Shown here: positions 1 to 8,050 of the stretch, piece by piece
Numbering within the stretch: the first letter of the stretch is position 1
How the letters are laid out: each line of letters begins with the position of its first letter
Origin: Brucella intermedia LMG 3301
Lineage (GTDB): Bacteria; Pseudomonadota; Alphaproteobacteria; Rhizobiales; Rhizobiaceae
Length of the DNA stretch: 64,000 nucleotides
Assembly (NCBI RefSeq): GCF_000182645.1
Contig: NZ_ACQA01000002.1
Coordinates: forward strand, 930,001 to 994,000
Direction: 5' to 3'
Notes under the pieces: model-generated
Database searches by the model: none
The model's input: only the letters and a program-made list of their open reading frames with translations
Told to the model about the DNA's origin: nothing
Program-made: the position numbers and the translations under genes

Positions 1-8
1 GGTAGGAA

Positions 9-110
9 ATGAACGATATTACAAGAACCGCTATCATCTATGGAATGATGATCATTTCGCTCAACACTGCCCTCGCAGTCGGTCTTCTCGGACTTGATTT
101 CCTGCGTTAA
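9..110 (+). CDS. 33-residue single-pass membrane peptide, unknown function
   Basis: A short reading frame starts with ATG at 9 directly after a purine-rich GGTAGGAA and ends with TAA at 108-110. The 33-residue product begins MNDITRTAIIYGMMII, then stays hydrophobic to its end (ALAVGLLGLDFLR), so it reads as one membrane helix with a short N-terminal tail. A strong hairpin follows at 150-184. The ribosome binding site, the uniformly hydrophobic product and the terminator make it a credible small gene, but I recognise no family. Anything upstream is outside the window, so it could also be the last gene of an operon. Confidence 0.5.
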   Translation: MNDITRTAIIYGMMIISLNTALAVGLLGLDFLR

Positions 111-149
111 CGCGCCCCAAGCAAGTTTTTGCCCTCCAGGCACTCATGA

Positions 150-184
150 AAAAGAGCGTTTCCATTCATTGGAAGCGCTCTTTT
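150..184. terminator. Bidirectional terminator hairpin
   Basis: AAAAGAGCGTTTCC pairs with GGAAGCGCTCTTTT (14 bp with one G-U) around a 7-base loop. The stem ends are A- and T-rich, so it can stop transcripts from the small gene on the plus strand and from the ABC ATPase gene that ends at 239 on the minus strand. Confidence 0.75.
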
Positions 185-238
185 CATTTCCAGCGGTTGA
201 AATGCGCAACCCCGAGACTGCCCTGTCCGAGCCACGGG

Positions 239-1354
239 TCAGAGAATGCGGGCCTGACTGTTCGGATCGAAGAAAACCGACTTGTCGAGATTGAAAGCCA
301 GCCGGGCCGGCTGCCCTGCGGTGATGCGGGCATCGGCGCGTAGACGTGCCACGACATGCTTGCCGCCCAGACGCGTGACCGCGAACGTGTCGGAGCCCGC
401 CGGCTCGACAACGTCGATAAGGCAGTCGCCTTCCACGATTGCGTCGGCATTGCGGTCTGCTCCATCGGGATCGGTCAATGCCTCGGGGCGGATGCCGAAC
501 ACGATATCCTTGCCTTCATAGGCACCGAGACCCTGCGGTGCTGTCTTCAACGGAAGCTTGAGCGGTTCGCCCTCACCGCGCTTGAGATTAATCGCATAAC
601 CCGAACCATTTTTTTCGACCTGTGCTGTCAGCAAATTCATTGCTGGGGAGCCCATGAAATCGGCAACGAACATGTTGGACGGGTTATTATAAATCTCGGC
701 CGGCGTGCCGAACTGCTGCAAGATTCCATCCTTCAGGACTGCAATCTGGGTAGCCAGCGTCATCGCCTCGATCTGATCGTGCGTCACATATACGATCGTG
801 GTCTTCATCCGGCTATGCAGCCGTTTGATTTCCGTGCGCATATCAACGCGCAGTTTTGCGTCGAGATTCGATAGCGGTTCATCAAAAAGGAAGACCTGAG
901 GATTGCGCACCAGAGCACGCCCCATGGCCACGCGCTGACGTTGGCCACCGGAAAGCTGGCTCGGCTTGCGATCCAGCAAATGACCGATCTGGAGTATGTC
1001 GGCGACTTCCTGAATAGCCTTGTCACGCTCGGCCTTTGGAACCTTGCGAATTTCCATGCCGAAAGCGATGTTCCCGGCAACCGTCATATTCGGGTAAAGC
1101 GCATAGGACTGGAAGACCATTGCAATATCGCGCTGCGACGGATGCAGCCCTGCAATAGACTTGCCGTTGATTGAGATGTCCCCGGAAGTGATGGGCTCAA
1201 GCCCAGCAATCGTGTTGAGCAGCGTGGACTTGCCGCAGCCGGACGGCCCGACGAGAACCAGAAAACCGCCTTCGTCGATCTCGATATTGATATCCTTCAA
1301 AACCGAAACATTGCCGTAGGACTTGTAGAGGTCGGATATTTTCAGAAAAGACAT
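239..1354 (-). CDS. Sugar ABC transporter ATP-binding protein (MalK/UgpC type)
   Basis: Cytoplasmic ATPase subunit of a CUT1 carbohydrate importer. Visible motifs: Walker A GPSGCGKST near residue 40, signature LSGGQRQRVAMGRAL, Walker B VFLFDEPLSNLDA, switch histidine in YVTHDQIEAMT, then a C-terminal regulatory (TOBE/MOP-like) domain typical of MalK. The 371-residue length is normal. I place the start at ATG 1354 because AGGG lies about 11 bases upstream; a TTG at 1360 is the alternative. It is the last gene of the operon that begins with the binding protein at 4653, 8 bases or less after the permease gene. The substrate is inferred from the binding protein to be a hexose such as glucose or mannose. 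Confidence 0.9.
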   Translation of the reverse strand: MSFLKISDLYKSYGNVSVLKDINIEIDEGGFLVLVGPSGCGKSTLLNTIAGLEPITSGDISINGKSIAGLHPSQRDIAMVFQSYALYPNMTVAGNIAFGMEIRKVPKAERDKAIQEVADILQIGHLLDRKPSQLSGGQRQRVAMGRALVRNPQVFLFDEPLSNLDAKLRVDMRTEIKRLHSRMKTTIVYVTHDQIEAMTLATQIAVLKDGILQQFGTPAEIYNNPSNMFVADFMGSPAMNLLTAQVEKNGSGYAINLKRGEGEPLKLPLKTAPQGLGAYEGKDIVFGIRPEALTDPDGADRNADAIVEGDCLIDVVEPAGSDTFAVTRLGGKHVVARLRADARITAGQPARLAFNLDKSVFFDPNSQARIL

Positions 1355-1361
1355 TTGCAAC

Positions 1362-2243
1362 TTATCCCTTAACGGCGCCGGACATCAGGCCTCGTACAAA
1401 ATAGCGGCCGGAAACAATGTAGACGATCAGCGTCGGCAGAGCAGCGAGGATGGCTGCTGCAAAATGGACGTTGTACTCCTTGACGCCGGTGGAGGAGGAA
1501 ACCAGATTGTTGAGTGCTACCGTCATCGGGGTAGAATTCGCACCCGAGAAGGAAGCACCAAACAGGAAGTCATTCCAGATATTGGTGAACTGCCAGATCA
1601 CGGAAACGACAATGATCGGTCCTGAGGATGGCAGCAAAATCCGCCAGAATATCTGGAAAAAGCTTGCCCCGTCGATCTGGGCTGCGCGAACCAGTTCCGT
1701 TGGAAAAGCCTCGTAGTAGTTGCGGAAATAAAGCGTCGTGAACCCGATACCGTACACCACGTGCACGAGGATCAGCCCCCAGATCGTGCCGGCAATTCCC
1801 AGGAAACCAAGAACGCGCGCCATAGGAATGAGCACGATCTGAAATGGGATAAAGCACGACAACAACAGCAGGCCGAAGAAGATATCTGAGCCGCGAAATT
1901 GCCATTTGGTCAGTACGTAGCCGTTCAACGCGCCAACAATGGTCGAAATAGCAACCGCCGGCACGACCATAAGGATCGAGTTGATGAAGAACGGCTTCAA
2001 CCCGGTAGGCTGCACCCCGATCTGGGCAGTGGACCAGGCCGATAGCCATGGCTCGATGGTCCACTGTTGCGGCAGGTTCAACATTCCCCCTTGACGGATT
2101 TCCTCGAGGGGTTTGAACGAGTTAACCAGCATCACATAGAGCGGCAGCAGATAGTAGAAAGCGAAGACCAGCAACGCGGTATAGATCAGCGCCCGTGTCA
2201 GCTTTCCACTGCTGATGGCATTGTCTTGCGATTGGGCGCTCAT
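1362..2243 (-). CDS. Sugar ABC transporter permease (MalG/GtsC type)
   Basis: Inner-membrane permease of 293 residues with about six hydrophobic segments. The EAA loop that contacts the ATPase is seen in EAFPTELVRAAQIDGASFF, followed by RILLPSSGPI. This MalG-type subunit forms the channel with the MalF-type permease encoded just upstream. Its ATG overlaps the stop of that gene in an ATGA, indicating translational coupling. Family (CUT1, BPD_transp_1) is certain; the transported sugar is not. Confidence 0.92.
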   Translation of the reverse strand: MSAQSQDNAISSGKLTRALIYTALLVFAFYYLLPLYVMLVNSFKPLEEIRQGGMLNLPQQWTIEPWLSAWSTAQIGVQPTGLKPFFINSILMVVPAVAISTIVGALNGYVLTKWQFRGSDIFFGLLLLSCFIPFQIVLIPMARVLGFLGIAGTIWGLILVHVVYGIGFTTLYFRNYYEAFPTELVRAAQIDGASFFQIFWRILLPSSGPIIVVSVIWQFTNIWNDFLFGASFSGANSTPMTVALNNLVSSSTGVKEYNVHFAAAILAALPTLIVYIVSGRYFVRGLMSGAVKG

Positions 2244-3121
2244 GACCGCGACCCTCCGCGAATTTCCGAATAAAGGTAAGGGATGATGATCGAGAAGATC
2301 ATGACCAGCATGATAATAGCGGACGACGCGCCGATACCCATCTGGTTCCGCGTGAAGGTGTAGGAATACATGAAAGTTGCTGGCAGTTCCGTGGCCTGTC
2401 CCGGTCCACCGCCGGTCAACGCGATAACAAGGTCATATGCCTTGATCGCAAGATGAGCGAGAACCACGAAAGCGGATAGAAACACCGGGCGCATCAACGG
2501 AATGATGATGCGGCGATAGATTGTTCCGGTTGACGCACCGTCGATCTGGGCTGCCTTGATGATTTCGTTATCTACCCCACGCAAGCCCGCGAGAAACATC
2601 GCCATCACAAATCCGGAGGACTGCCACACCGCAGCAATCACCAGACAGTAGATTGCCATGGTATTGCTCTTGATCCAGTTGAAGGAGAAACTCTCCCAAC
2701 CCCATAAATGCATTGTGTTTTCCAGTCCAATGCCTGGGTCGAGGAACCACTTCCATGCCGTTCCGGTAACGATGAAGGACAGGGCCATCGGGTAGAGGTA
2801 GATCGGCCTAAGGATGCCTTCGCCGCGTATCTTCTGGTCAAGAAGGATCGCCAGAAATAATCCGATCACCGAACAGATAATGATGTAGAGCGAGGCAAAA
2901 ATCGCAAGATTGGTGATCGCACGCCACCAATGGGGCAAAGCCCATAATTTGGTATAATTCGCAAGTCCGACGAAACCAAAGGACGGCAGCATTCGGCTAT
3001 TGGTGAGGGAAAGGATGCCGGTATAGATTATGAAACCGTAGACGAACACGAGCACTATCAAAAAGCTCGGTCCCAGAACCAGCTTTGGCACCAGTTCCTG
3101 TAATCGGCTGTTACGCTGCAT
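2240..3121 (-). CDS. Sugar ABC transporter permease (MalF/GtsB type)
   Basis: A 293-residue inner-membrane permease with a hydrophobic N-terminal helix (LGPSFLIVLVFVYGFIIY) and several further membrane spans. Its EAA-type loop reads NEIIKAAQIDGASTGTIYRR then IIIPLMRP. It is the partner of the MalG-type permease at 1362-2243 and overlaps it by four bases. It lies 266 bases after the binding protein gene; that gap holds a strong hairpin, a layout common where the binding protein must be made in excess. Confidence 0.92.
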   Translation of the reverse strand: MQRNSRLQELVPKLVLGPSFLIVLVFVYGFIIYTGILSLTNSRMLPSFGFVGLANYTKLWALPHWWRAITNLAIFASLYIIICSVIGLFLAILLDQKIRGEGILRPIYLYPMALSFIVTGTAWKWFLDPGIGLENTMHLWGWESFSFNWIKSNTMAIYCLVIAAVWQSSGFVMAMFLAGLRGVDNEIIKAAQIDGASTGTIYRRIIIPLMRPVFLSAFVVLAHLAIKAYDLVIALTGGGPGQATELPATFMYSYTFTRNQMGIGASSAIIMLVMIFSIIIPYLYSEIRGGSRS

Positions 3122-3355
3122 ATTTGCGCCACCCTGTTTACGTCGCCCGCTTAGCCCACATCAGCAGGCTGTCCGTCCGGACGTCTGTTTGATCAGCATT
3201 CCAACGCGTCAGCATTATGCGCAACAGAATGCACCCGATAAGCTCAGTCTGCCGCCGTCTCCGATGGAAACATGCAGACGTCCATCATGCAATTATTGTT
3301 TTGATTTCCGGCTCTTGCTGCCACCGCTTCCAACATCTGGAGCACGGAGATAATG

Positions 3356-3379
3356 GCGTCCGGGAACACTCCCGGACGC
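3356..3379 (-). terminator. Hairpin between binding protein and permease genes
   Basis: GCGTCCGGGA and TCCCGGACGC form a perfect 10-bp stem with a 4-base loop, 9 bases after the binding protein stop codon at 3388. No T-run follows on the minus strand. It is therefore more likely a partial attenuator or an mRNA 3'-end stabiliser that lets binding protein exceed permease than a full terminator. Confidence 0.6.
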
Positions 3380-3387
3380 TCTCGCTG

Positions 3388-4653
3388 TTATTTCGCAGCT
3401 TCAACTGCCGATACGAGTTCCTTGACAGCGTCTTCAGATGAGAGCTGGCCGTTGAACTGACGTGTGACGACGTCATAGATGGCGTTCTTGACCGCAGCCG
3501 GGTTGGCGTAGCCGTGTGCCATGGAACCCAGCATCGTACCCTTTTCGCTCGCTTCCCTCTCGTCAGCGATGGCCTTCTTGCCGCAAGCATCGAAGTCGGT
3601 ATCAGGTACATCGGTACGGGCTGGGGCAGAGCCCTTCACCACGTTAAAGGCCGATTGGAATGTCGGGCTTTCGATCGCGGACGCCATTTCCAGCTGCGCC
3701 GGGACCTTGTCATCCGAAATCTTGAACATTGCAAACATATCGGAATTGAAGGTGATCGCGCCCTGCGTGCCTGGATAGCGGATGCAGACGAAGTCTTCAC
3801 CCGGCTTCTTGCCAGCCTTGACAAACTCGCCCTTTGCCCAGTCACCCATGAACTGAAGACCGGCCTTGCCTTCAATAACCATAGCGGAAGCAAGGTTCCA
3901 GTCGCGGCCAGAGAAGTTGTCGTCAACATAGGAACGAAGCTTCGTCATACGGTCGAAAGCCTGCTTCATCGTATCGCTGCCGAGCGTGTCGGGATCAAGA
4001 TCGACGAAAGCTTTCTTGTAGAAGTCCGTACCGAAGGAAAGTACGACGGCATCGAAAATTGTCGCGTCCTGCCACGGCTGACCACCGTGAGCGACAGGCG
4101 TGATCCCCTGTTCCTTGAACTTGTCAAGCAGCGCGATCAGTTCGTCCCAGTTTGCAGGCTCCTTGCCGCCAGCCTTGTCGAGCGCGGCCTTGTTGATCCA
4201 CATCCAGTTGGTGGAGTGGACGTTGACAGGCGCCGCAATCCAATGGCCGTCATACTTTGCGAATTCCTGCAGAGGAGCCGGAATAACTTTTTCCCATCCT
4301 TCCTTGGTGGCGATCTCGTCAAGATTGCCAAGAGCACCCTGCTCTGCCCAGTCGCGAATATCGAATCCGAGCATCTGCACAGCCGTCGGCGCGTTGCCTG
4401 CCGTGACACGTGCGCGCAACACCGTCATAGCTTCCGTGCCGCCGCCGCCAGCCACCGGCATATCGGTCCAGCTGATGCCCTTCTTTTCAAGATCCTTCTT
4501 GAGAACGTCGAGCGCGGCGGCTTCACCGCCGGCGGTCCACCAGTGCAGAACTTCAACATTCTGCTTATCTTGGGCGTTGGAAATCGGCGACATTCCAGCG
4601 AGCAAAGCGCAGGCGGCCGTACCCATCGCAGCGAGCTTCAAAAGTTTATGCAT
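3388..4653 (-). CDS. Periplasmic sugar-binding protein, glucose/mannose type (GtsA-like)
   Basis: A 421-residue solute-binding protein with a Sec signal peptide ([26 protein letters not shown]). The mature start [21 protein letters not shown] and the later [19 protein letters not shown] are typical of the family 1 glucose/mannose binding proteins (GtsA, GlcS). I recall the Brucella orthologue as the probable sugar-binding protein BMEII0590, next to ribH2 as here. ATG 4653 is preceded by GGGAGGTAGAT. It is the first gene of the ABC operon and likely carries its promoter and operator in the 570-base region upstream. Ligand identity is inference. Confidence 0.9.
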   Translation of the reverse strand: MHKLLKLAAMGTAACALLAGMSPISNAQDKQNVEVLHWWTAGGEAAALDVLKKDLEKKGISWTDMPVAGGGGTEAMTVLRARVTAGNAPTAVQMLGFDIRDWAEQGALGNLDEIATKEGWEKVIPAPLQEFAKYDGHWIAAPVNVHSTNWMWINKAALDKAGGKEPANWDELIALLDKFKEQGITPVAHGGQPWQDATIFDAVVLSFGTDFYKKAFVDLDPDTLGSDTMKQAFDRMTKLRSYVDDNFSGRDWNLASAMVIEGKAGLQFMGDWAKGEFVKAGKKPGEDFVCIRYPGTQGAITFNSDMFAMFKISDDKVPAQLEMASAIESPTFQSAFNVVKGSAPARTDVPDTDFDACGKKAIADEREASEKGTMLGSMAHGYANPAAVKNAIYDVVTRQFNGQLSSEDAVKELVSAVEAAK

Positions 4654-5221
4654 ATCTACCTCCCGTAGAAACCAACAAAACTAACTAACGGATATCCGGG
4701 CAGGCTCTCGCTTCTGCGCGGCGATCCATCGCGTCATTCCCATCCGGGCCTCCTCGGCACGGATCCGAAACCGGCTGCTTCGCATATCCGGTTCCTCGCT
4801 TTTCCACTGCCGCAACAAAATGCGAAAGCTGCCGCTTTCGCCTGCGCCCAGCCACCCTCACGACGTACTAACCGAGATCCTCCATCTTACTCTTACGCCG
4901 CTTCACCCGAATTGACAACGTTGTCTTTATGGGACGCGAAGGTATCCCCAAGACAAGCTGTGACGCACAGGATAGGCCCAAACCCCATCGGCGTGTCAAT
5001 ATGCTCGAAAGATAAAACGGGAGAAATTCAATCGAATAAACCATGGGTAGCACTCCCTGCCTAGAAACTCCCTAGAAATTCAAGGATTAATTGCTTGAGA
5101 CGCTGCAATTTTCCAAGGCGGATTCGACCATGAAATAACAGCGCGGAAATTTCTCACGCCATACTGGACAAGACCGCGAGGAGATCATAATTTCAGGCCG
5201 CTCGCACAATGGTGTGCGGGC
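4654..5221. other. Gene-free region upstream of the sugar ABC operon
   Basis: About 570 bases between the divergent binding protein gene and the FMN riboswitch with no convincing reading frame. It must contain the promoters of both units. The only clear element I see is the 12-bp palindrome at 4914-4925. Confidence 0.6.
4914..4925. promoter_or_regulatory. Candidate LacI-family operator for the sugar ABC operon
   Basis: GACAACGTTGTC is a perfect 12-bp palindrome with the central CG typical of LacI-family operators. It overlaps a possible minus-strand promoter (TTGTCA, 17 bases, TAAGAG) reading toward the binding protein gene, about 260 bases away. The regulator is not in the neighbourhood. 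Confidence 0.4.
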
Positions 5222-5391
5222 TTGTTCTCGGGGCGGGGTGAAACTCCCCACCGGCGGTATGAAGCGATAGTTTCGAGCCCGCGAGCGCCTGAACACATGC
5301 CGATTCGGTTATGGTTCAGGGTCAGCAGATCCGGTGAGATGCCGGAGCCGACGGTTAAAGTCCGGATGGAAGAGAGCGATTGAACGTCAGG
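5222..5391 (+). ncRNA. FMN riboswitch (RFN element)
   Basis: The segment contains the conserved RFN blocks: TCGGGGCGGGGTGAAACTCC near 5228, CACCGGCGGTATGAAG, the internal AGCCCGCGAGC, then GCAGATCCGGTGAGATGCCGGAGCCGACGGTTAAAGTCCGGATGGAAGAGAGC split over 5326-5388. It ends about 67 bases before the ribH2 start. By family knowledge it lowers expression when FMN is plentiful. Confidence 0.95.
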
Positions 5392-5457
5392 ATCGTGTCA
5401 TTCCGGCACTGTCCATGCGTTCTGTTGTGCGCCCTGATTCTAGTTTCGTGAGGACCT

Positions 5458-5934
5458 ATGAACCAGAGCTATCCGAACAAGACTTCATTCAAAATTGCAT
5501 TTATTCAAGCCCGTTGGCACTCCGATGTTGTCGATGAGGCCCGCAAAAGCTTTATTGCCGAACTCTCGGCAAAAGCTGGTGCCAATGTGGAAGTCGAAAT
5601 TTTCGACGTTCCCGGCGCCTATGAAATCCCCCTTCATGCCAAAACCCTGGCCAAGACTGGAAAATACGCCGCTATCGTCGGTGCGGCTTTCGTGGTGGAC
5701 GGCGGCATTTACCGGCATGATTTCGTGGCAACTGCCGTCATTAACGGCATGATGCAAGTTGGGCTGGAGACTGAAGTTCCAGTGCTCAGCGTGGTCCTGA
5801 CGCCGCATCATTTCCATGAAAGCAAGGAGCACCACGATTTCTTCCATGCCCACTTCAAGATCAAGGGCGTGGAAGCAGCGAATGCTGCTTTGCAACTTGT
5901 GAGTGAGCGTAGCCGTATTGCTGCGTTAGCGTAA
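5458..5934 (+). CDS. ribH2: 6,7-dimethyl-8-ribityllumazine synthase 2 (RibH2)
   Basis: Catalyses the penultimate step of riboflavin synthesis, joining the pyrimidinedione and dihydroxybutanone phosphate to lumazine. The 158-residue sequence is very close to the decameric Brucella lumazine synthase BLS: N-terminal NKTSFKIAFIQARWH, active-site region DVPGAYEIPLHAKTL, VDGGIYRHDFVATAVINGMM, and VVLTPHHFHESKEHHDFF. The start ATG follows GAGGACCT. It stands alone behind the FMN riboswitch with no other rib genes nearby, which matches the Brucella arrangement where this type II isozyme is flavin-controlled separately from the main rib operon. Confidence 0.97.
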   Translation: MNQSYPNKTSFKIAFIQARWHSDVVDEARKSFIAELSAKAGANVEVEIFDVPGAYEIPLHAKTLAKTGKYAAIVGAAFVVDGGIYRHDFVATAVINGMMQVGLETEVPVLSVVLTPHHFHESKEHHDFFHAHFKIKGVEAANAALQLVSERSRIAALA

Positions 5935-5942
5935 CGTGCGCT

Positions 5943-5968
5943 GACCGGCCTTTAAGAAAAGGCCGGTC
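5943..5968. terminator. Terminator between ribH2 and fdhD
   Basis: GACCGGCCTT and AAGGCCGGTC form a perfect 10-bp stem around a 6-base loop between two convergent genes. The minus-strand fdhD stop codon lies inside the stem. It probably serves both directions. Confidence 0.7.
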
Positions 5969-6776
5969 CTTCTCCAATGATGCGCTCACGATGCGCATAA
6001 AGGTCGAAGTCGTCACCACGCACCAGTGCAACAAGCGTCAGGTTCGCTTCATCAGCCGTCCGAATGGCCAAAGCGGTTGGCGCAGAGATCGCAGCCAGAA
6101 CAGGCGCGCCGAACATAACGGCTTTCTGCACCATTTCCACAGAAACGCGACTGGTAATTACAACGATACCGTCTTCTGGCGAGCACCCGATAAGCAAAAC
6201 AGCCCCCACAAGTTTGTCCAATGCGTTGTGGCGCCCGACATCCTCGCGAACGGCGATAAGCCCATTGCCAGGAACATAAAAACCCGCCGCATGAACGGCA
6301 TGGGTCTGAGAGTTCAATCGCTGCTCGTCTGCCAGAGATCCGACAGCTTGCGAAATATCGTGGGGAGAAAATGTTCGACCGCTTTGCTCCAAGGCCTGTA
6401 GGGACCGCAACGCATGGTCAATCGAGTCTATCCCGCAAAGACCACAGCCAACGGGGCCAGCCATGAACCTGCGTCGCGCGGCAAGCCTCTGTTCAGGCCG
6501 TTCAGACAATCTAATCTGTATGTCGATGCCCTTCTCAAATGCCACGACCTCGACGGTTTCAATCTCGGAAATATCGTCCACAATATTTTCGGTAAGGGTG
6601 AAACCGATCCCGAAGTCCTCAAGATTATCGGGGGTAGCCATCATCACGGCCTGGGTAGAACCGTTATAGCTCACCGCCACGGGCACTTCCTCCGGCACCA
6701 CTCGCTCACCCTCATGGAAGCCCGACGCACGGTGGGCGATACGTGGAGTACTCCGGCTAACTTTGTGGATCGTCAT
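5952..6776 (-). CDS. fdhD: Formate dehydrogenase accessory sulfurtransferase FdhD
   Basis: FdhD passes sulfur from the IscS cysteine desulfurase to the molybdenum cofactor of formate dehydrogenase. The family core is plain: EEVPVAVSYNG near residue 30, TPDNLEDFGIGFTLTE, the sulfur-carrying C111-x-x-C114 in GCGLCGIDS, and GRHNALDKLVG. The frame stays open to 6923, but that would overlap the divergent gene at 6898; ATG 6776 has GGGAGAG 8 bases upstream and gives the normal length of 274 residues. No formate dehydrogenase gene is in this window, so its client enzyme must be encoded elsewhere. Confidence 0.93.
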   Translation of the reverse strand: MTIHKVSRSTPRIAHRASGFHEGERVVPEEVPVAVSYNGSTQAVMMATPDNLEDFGIGFTLTENIVDDISEIETVEVVAFEKGIDIQIRLSERPEQRLAARRRFMAGPVGCGLCGIDSIDHALRSLQALEQSGRTFSPHDISQAVGSLADEQRLNSQTHAVHAAGFYVPGNGLIAVREDVGRHNALDKLVGAVLLIGCSPEDGIVVITSRVSVEMVQKAVMFGAPVLAAISAPTALAIRTADEANLTLVALVRGDDFDLYAHRERIIGEGPAFS

Positions 6777-6897
6777 CTCAACCGCTCTCCCGTCACCGCG
6801 CCCATTTTTCCCGGCAGTTTCATGTGGCATGAAAACAACTTTAATGTAAGTTGCCACCGGACAAGCCGTCGCAAGTTGGGCGGCAAGCGAGGAAAAC

Positions 6898-7242
6898 ATG
6901 GATATTCGCCAGATAGACGACAATTATTCGGTTTCAGGGCAAATCGAACCCGACGATGTGCGCGACATCGCTGCAGAGGGATTTCGCACGATCATCTGCA
7001 ACCGGCCCGATGGCGAGGGAGGCCCCCAGCAGCCCGAATTCAGCGAAATTGCACGCGTCGCAGAAAAAGCAGGACTTGCAACCTATTATATTCCGGTCGT
7101 CGGCGGTCAGTTGACGCAAGAAGATGTGGATGCGATGGCAGCAGCACTGGACGAAGCCGAAGGGCCCATCCTTAGCTACTGCCGATCAGGTGCACGCTCT
7201 ACGAATGTTTACGGGATAGTGCAGAGCCAAAAGCGCGGATAA
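6898..7242 (+). CDS. TIGR01244-family sulfur transferase/phosphatase-like protein
   Basis: A 114-residue cytoplasmic protein of the dual-specificity-phosphatase-like fold known as TIGR01244 (the domain found before the beta-lactamase-like part of Blh). It has the conserved opening IDDNYSVSGQIEPDDV, the segment FRTIICNRPDGEGGPQQP, and a CX5R active-site loop CRSGARS near residue 95. GAGGAAAAC precedes ATG 6898. It is divergent from fdhD, 121 bases apart. Relatives are linked to sulfide or persulfide metabolism, so pairing with the sulfurtransferase FdhD may be meaningful, but its substrate is unknown. Confidence 0.85.
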   Translation: MDIRQIDDNYSVSGQIEPDDVRDIAAEGFRTIICNRPDGEGGPQQPEFSEIARVAEKAGLATYYIPVVGGQLTQEDVDAMAAALDEAEGPILSYCRSGARSTNVYGIVQSQKRG

Positions 7243-7311
7243 AGAACGAGCGCAGGCTATGTGGGCGGTGGAGCCGCAAAGGCATTTCGAGGGTCTTTGC
7301 AAACATGGCGA

Positions 7312-7692
7312 TCACCGTCCCGAAAGCCGGGCGCGACCCGAATGGACGGCGCGCGATGTGTGGGCGCAGTACTGGCGATAATAGCTCATGCCGGTACGTG
7401 TGACAGTCGCGACAACGCCGCCGAGAACCAAAAGCCAACCAATTGCCTGCGGCCAGTTGAAGCTTTCAATTCCGCCGCTCAGCGCGACAATGAAGATACC
7501 GGCCCAGAGCAACGCTGCCGTCCGGCGCCAGAATACAGGGTTAAGCTCGTCGAACACGGCCTTCCACAGCGAGTGAACAAGGCAGGCGAAGAAAAGGGCA
7601 GCGGCCAGACCGATATTGAGCAACTCGACCGGAAGCCATTGTTGCGAGGTGAGCATCGTTTCCATCATCCACTTGACTAAATTCGTATCCAA
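7312..7692 (-). CDS. Small integral membrane protein, unknown function
   Basis: A 126-residue hydrophobic protein with about three membrane helices (VELLNIGLAAALFFACLVHSLW, TAALLWAGIFIVALSGGI, AIGWLLVLGGVVATV) and a basic C-terminal tail. The longest reading starts at TTG 7692 with GGCGGA just upstream; ATG 7668 inside the frame is an alternative giving 118 residues. It converges on the TIGR01244 gene with about 70 bases between stops. I recognise no family. Weak start evidence lowers confidence in its N-terminus, though composition supports a real gene. Confidence 0.6.
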   Translation of the reverse strand: MDTNLVKWMMETMLTSQQWLPVELLNIGLAAALFFACLVHSLWKAVFDELNPVFWRRTAALLWAGIFIVALSGGIESFNWPQAIGWLLVLGGVVATVTRTGMSYYRQYCAHTSRAVHSGRARLSGR

Positions 7693-8050
7693 GAAATCCG
7701 CCAGAACGTTTCTTGCGATCCGAGTACTATTACTGTTCGTCCTATTCAGCTTTCGCTTTGTGGCCGCAACGTGTTACAAGCATGGAAAGCTCCCCCGGAT
7801 AAATTCACTTATTATTGCGTTCACGCGAAATATCGTGTTGAAAACATTGCCCTATTCTGGGTGCTATGCCAGATCAAGGACTACGCAACCCCTTCCATTG
7901 CTTAACGAATTTGCGGTTCCGAGCCGTCGGCGCTTCGCTGCAATGTTCCGTTCACAATCGCATCAGATAACAGCTTTGTAACAATTCGGCACAGCAAGGC
8001 AGCCTTTAGAAATAGCGAAACCTCGCGGTTATTCACAAGGATCGGGCTTC
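7693..8050. other. Gene-free region of about 360 bases
   Basis: Lies upstream of the membrane protein gene and downstream of the GGDEF-EAL gene. A plus-strand frame at 7616-7981 crosses it but has no ribosome binding site and an arginine/serine-rich unconvincing product. I see no RNA or repeat. Confidence 0.4.

Noticed and set aside
7616-7981. Plus-strand frame of 121 residues
   Set aside because: Overlaps the membrane protein gene, lacks a start signal, and has an odd Ser/Arg-rich tail.
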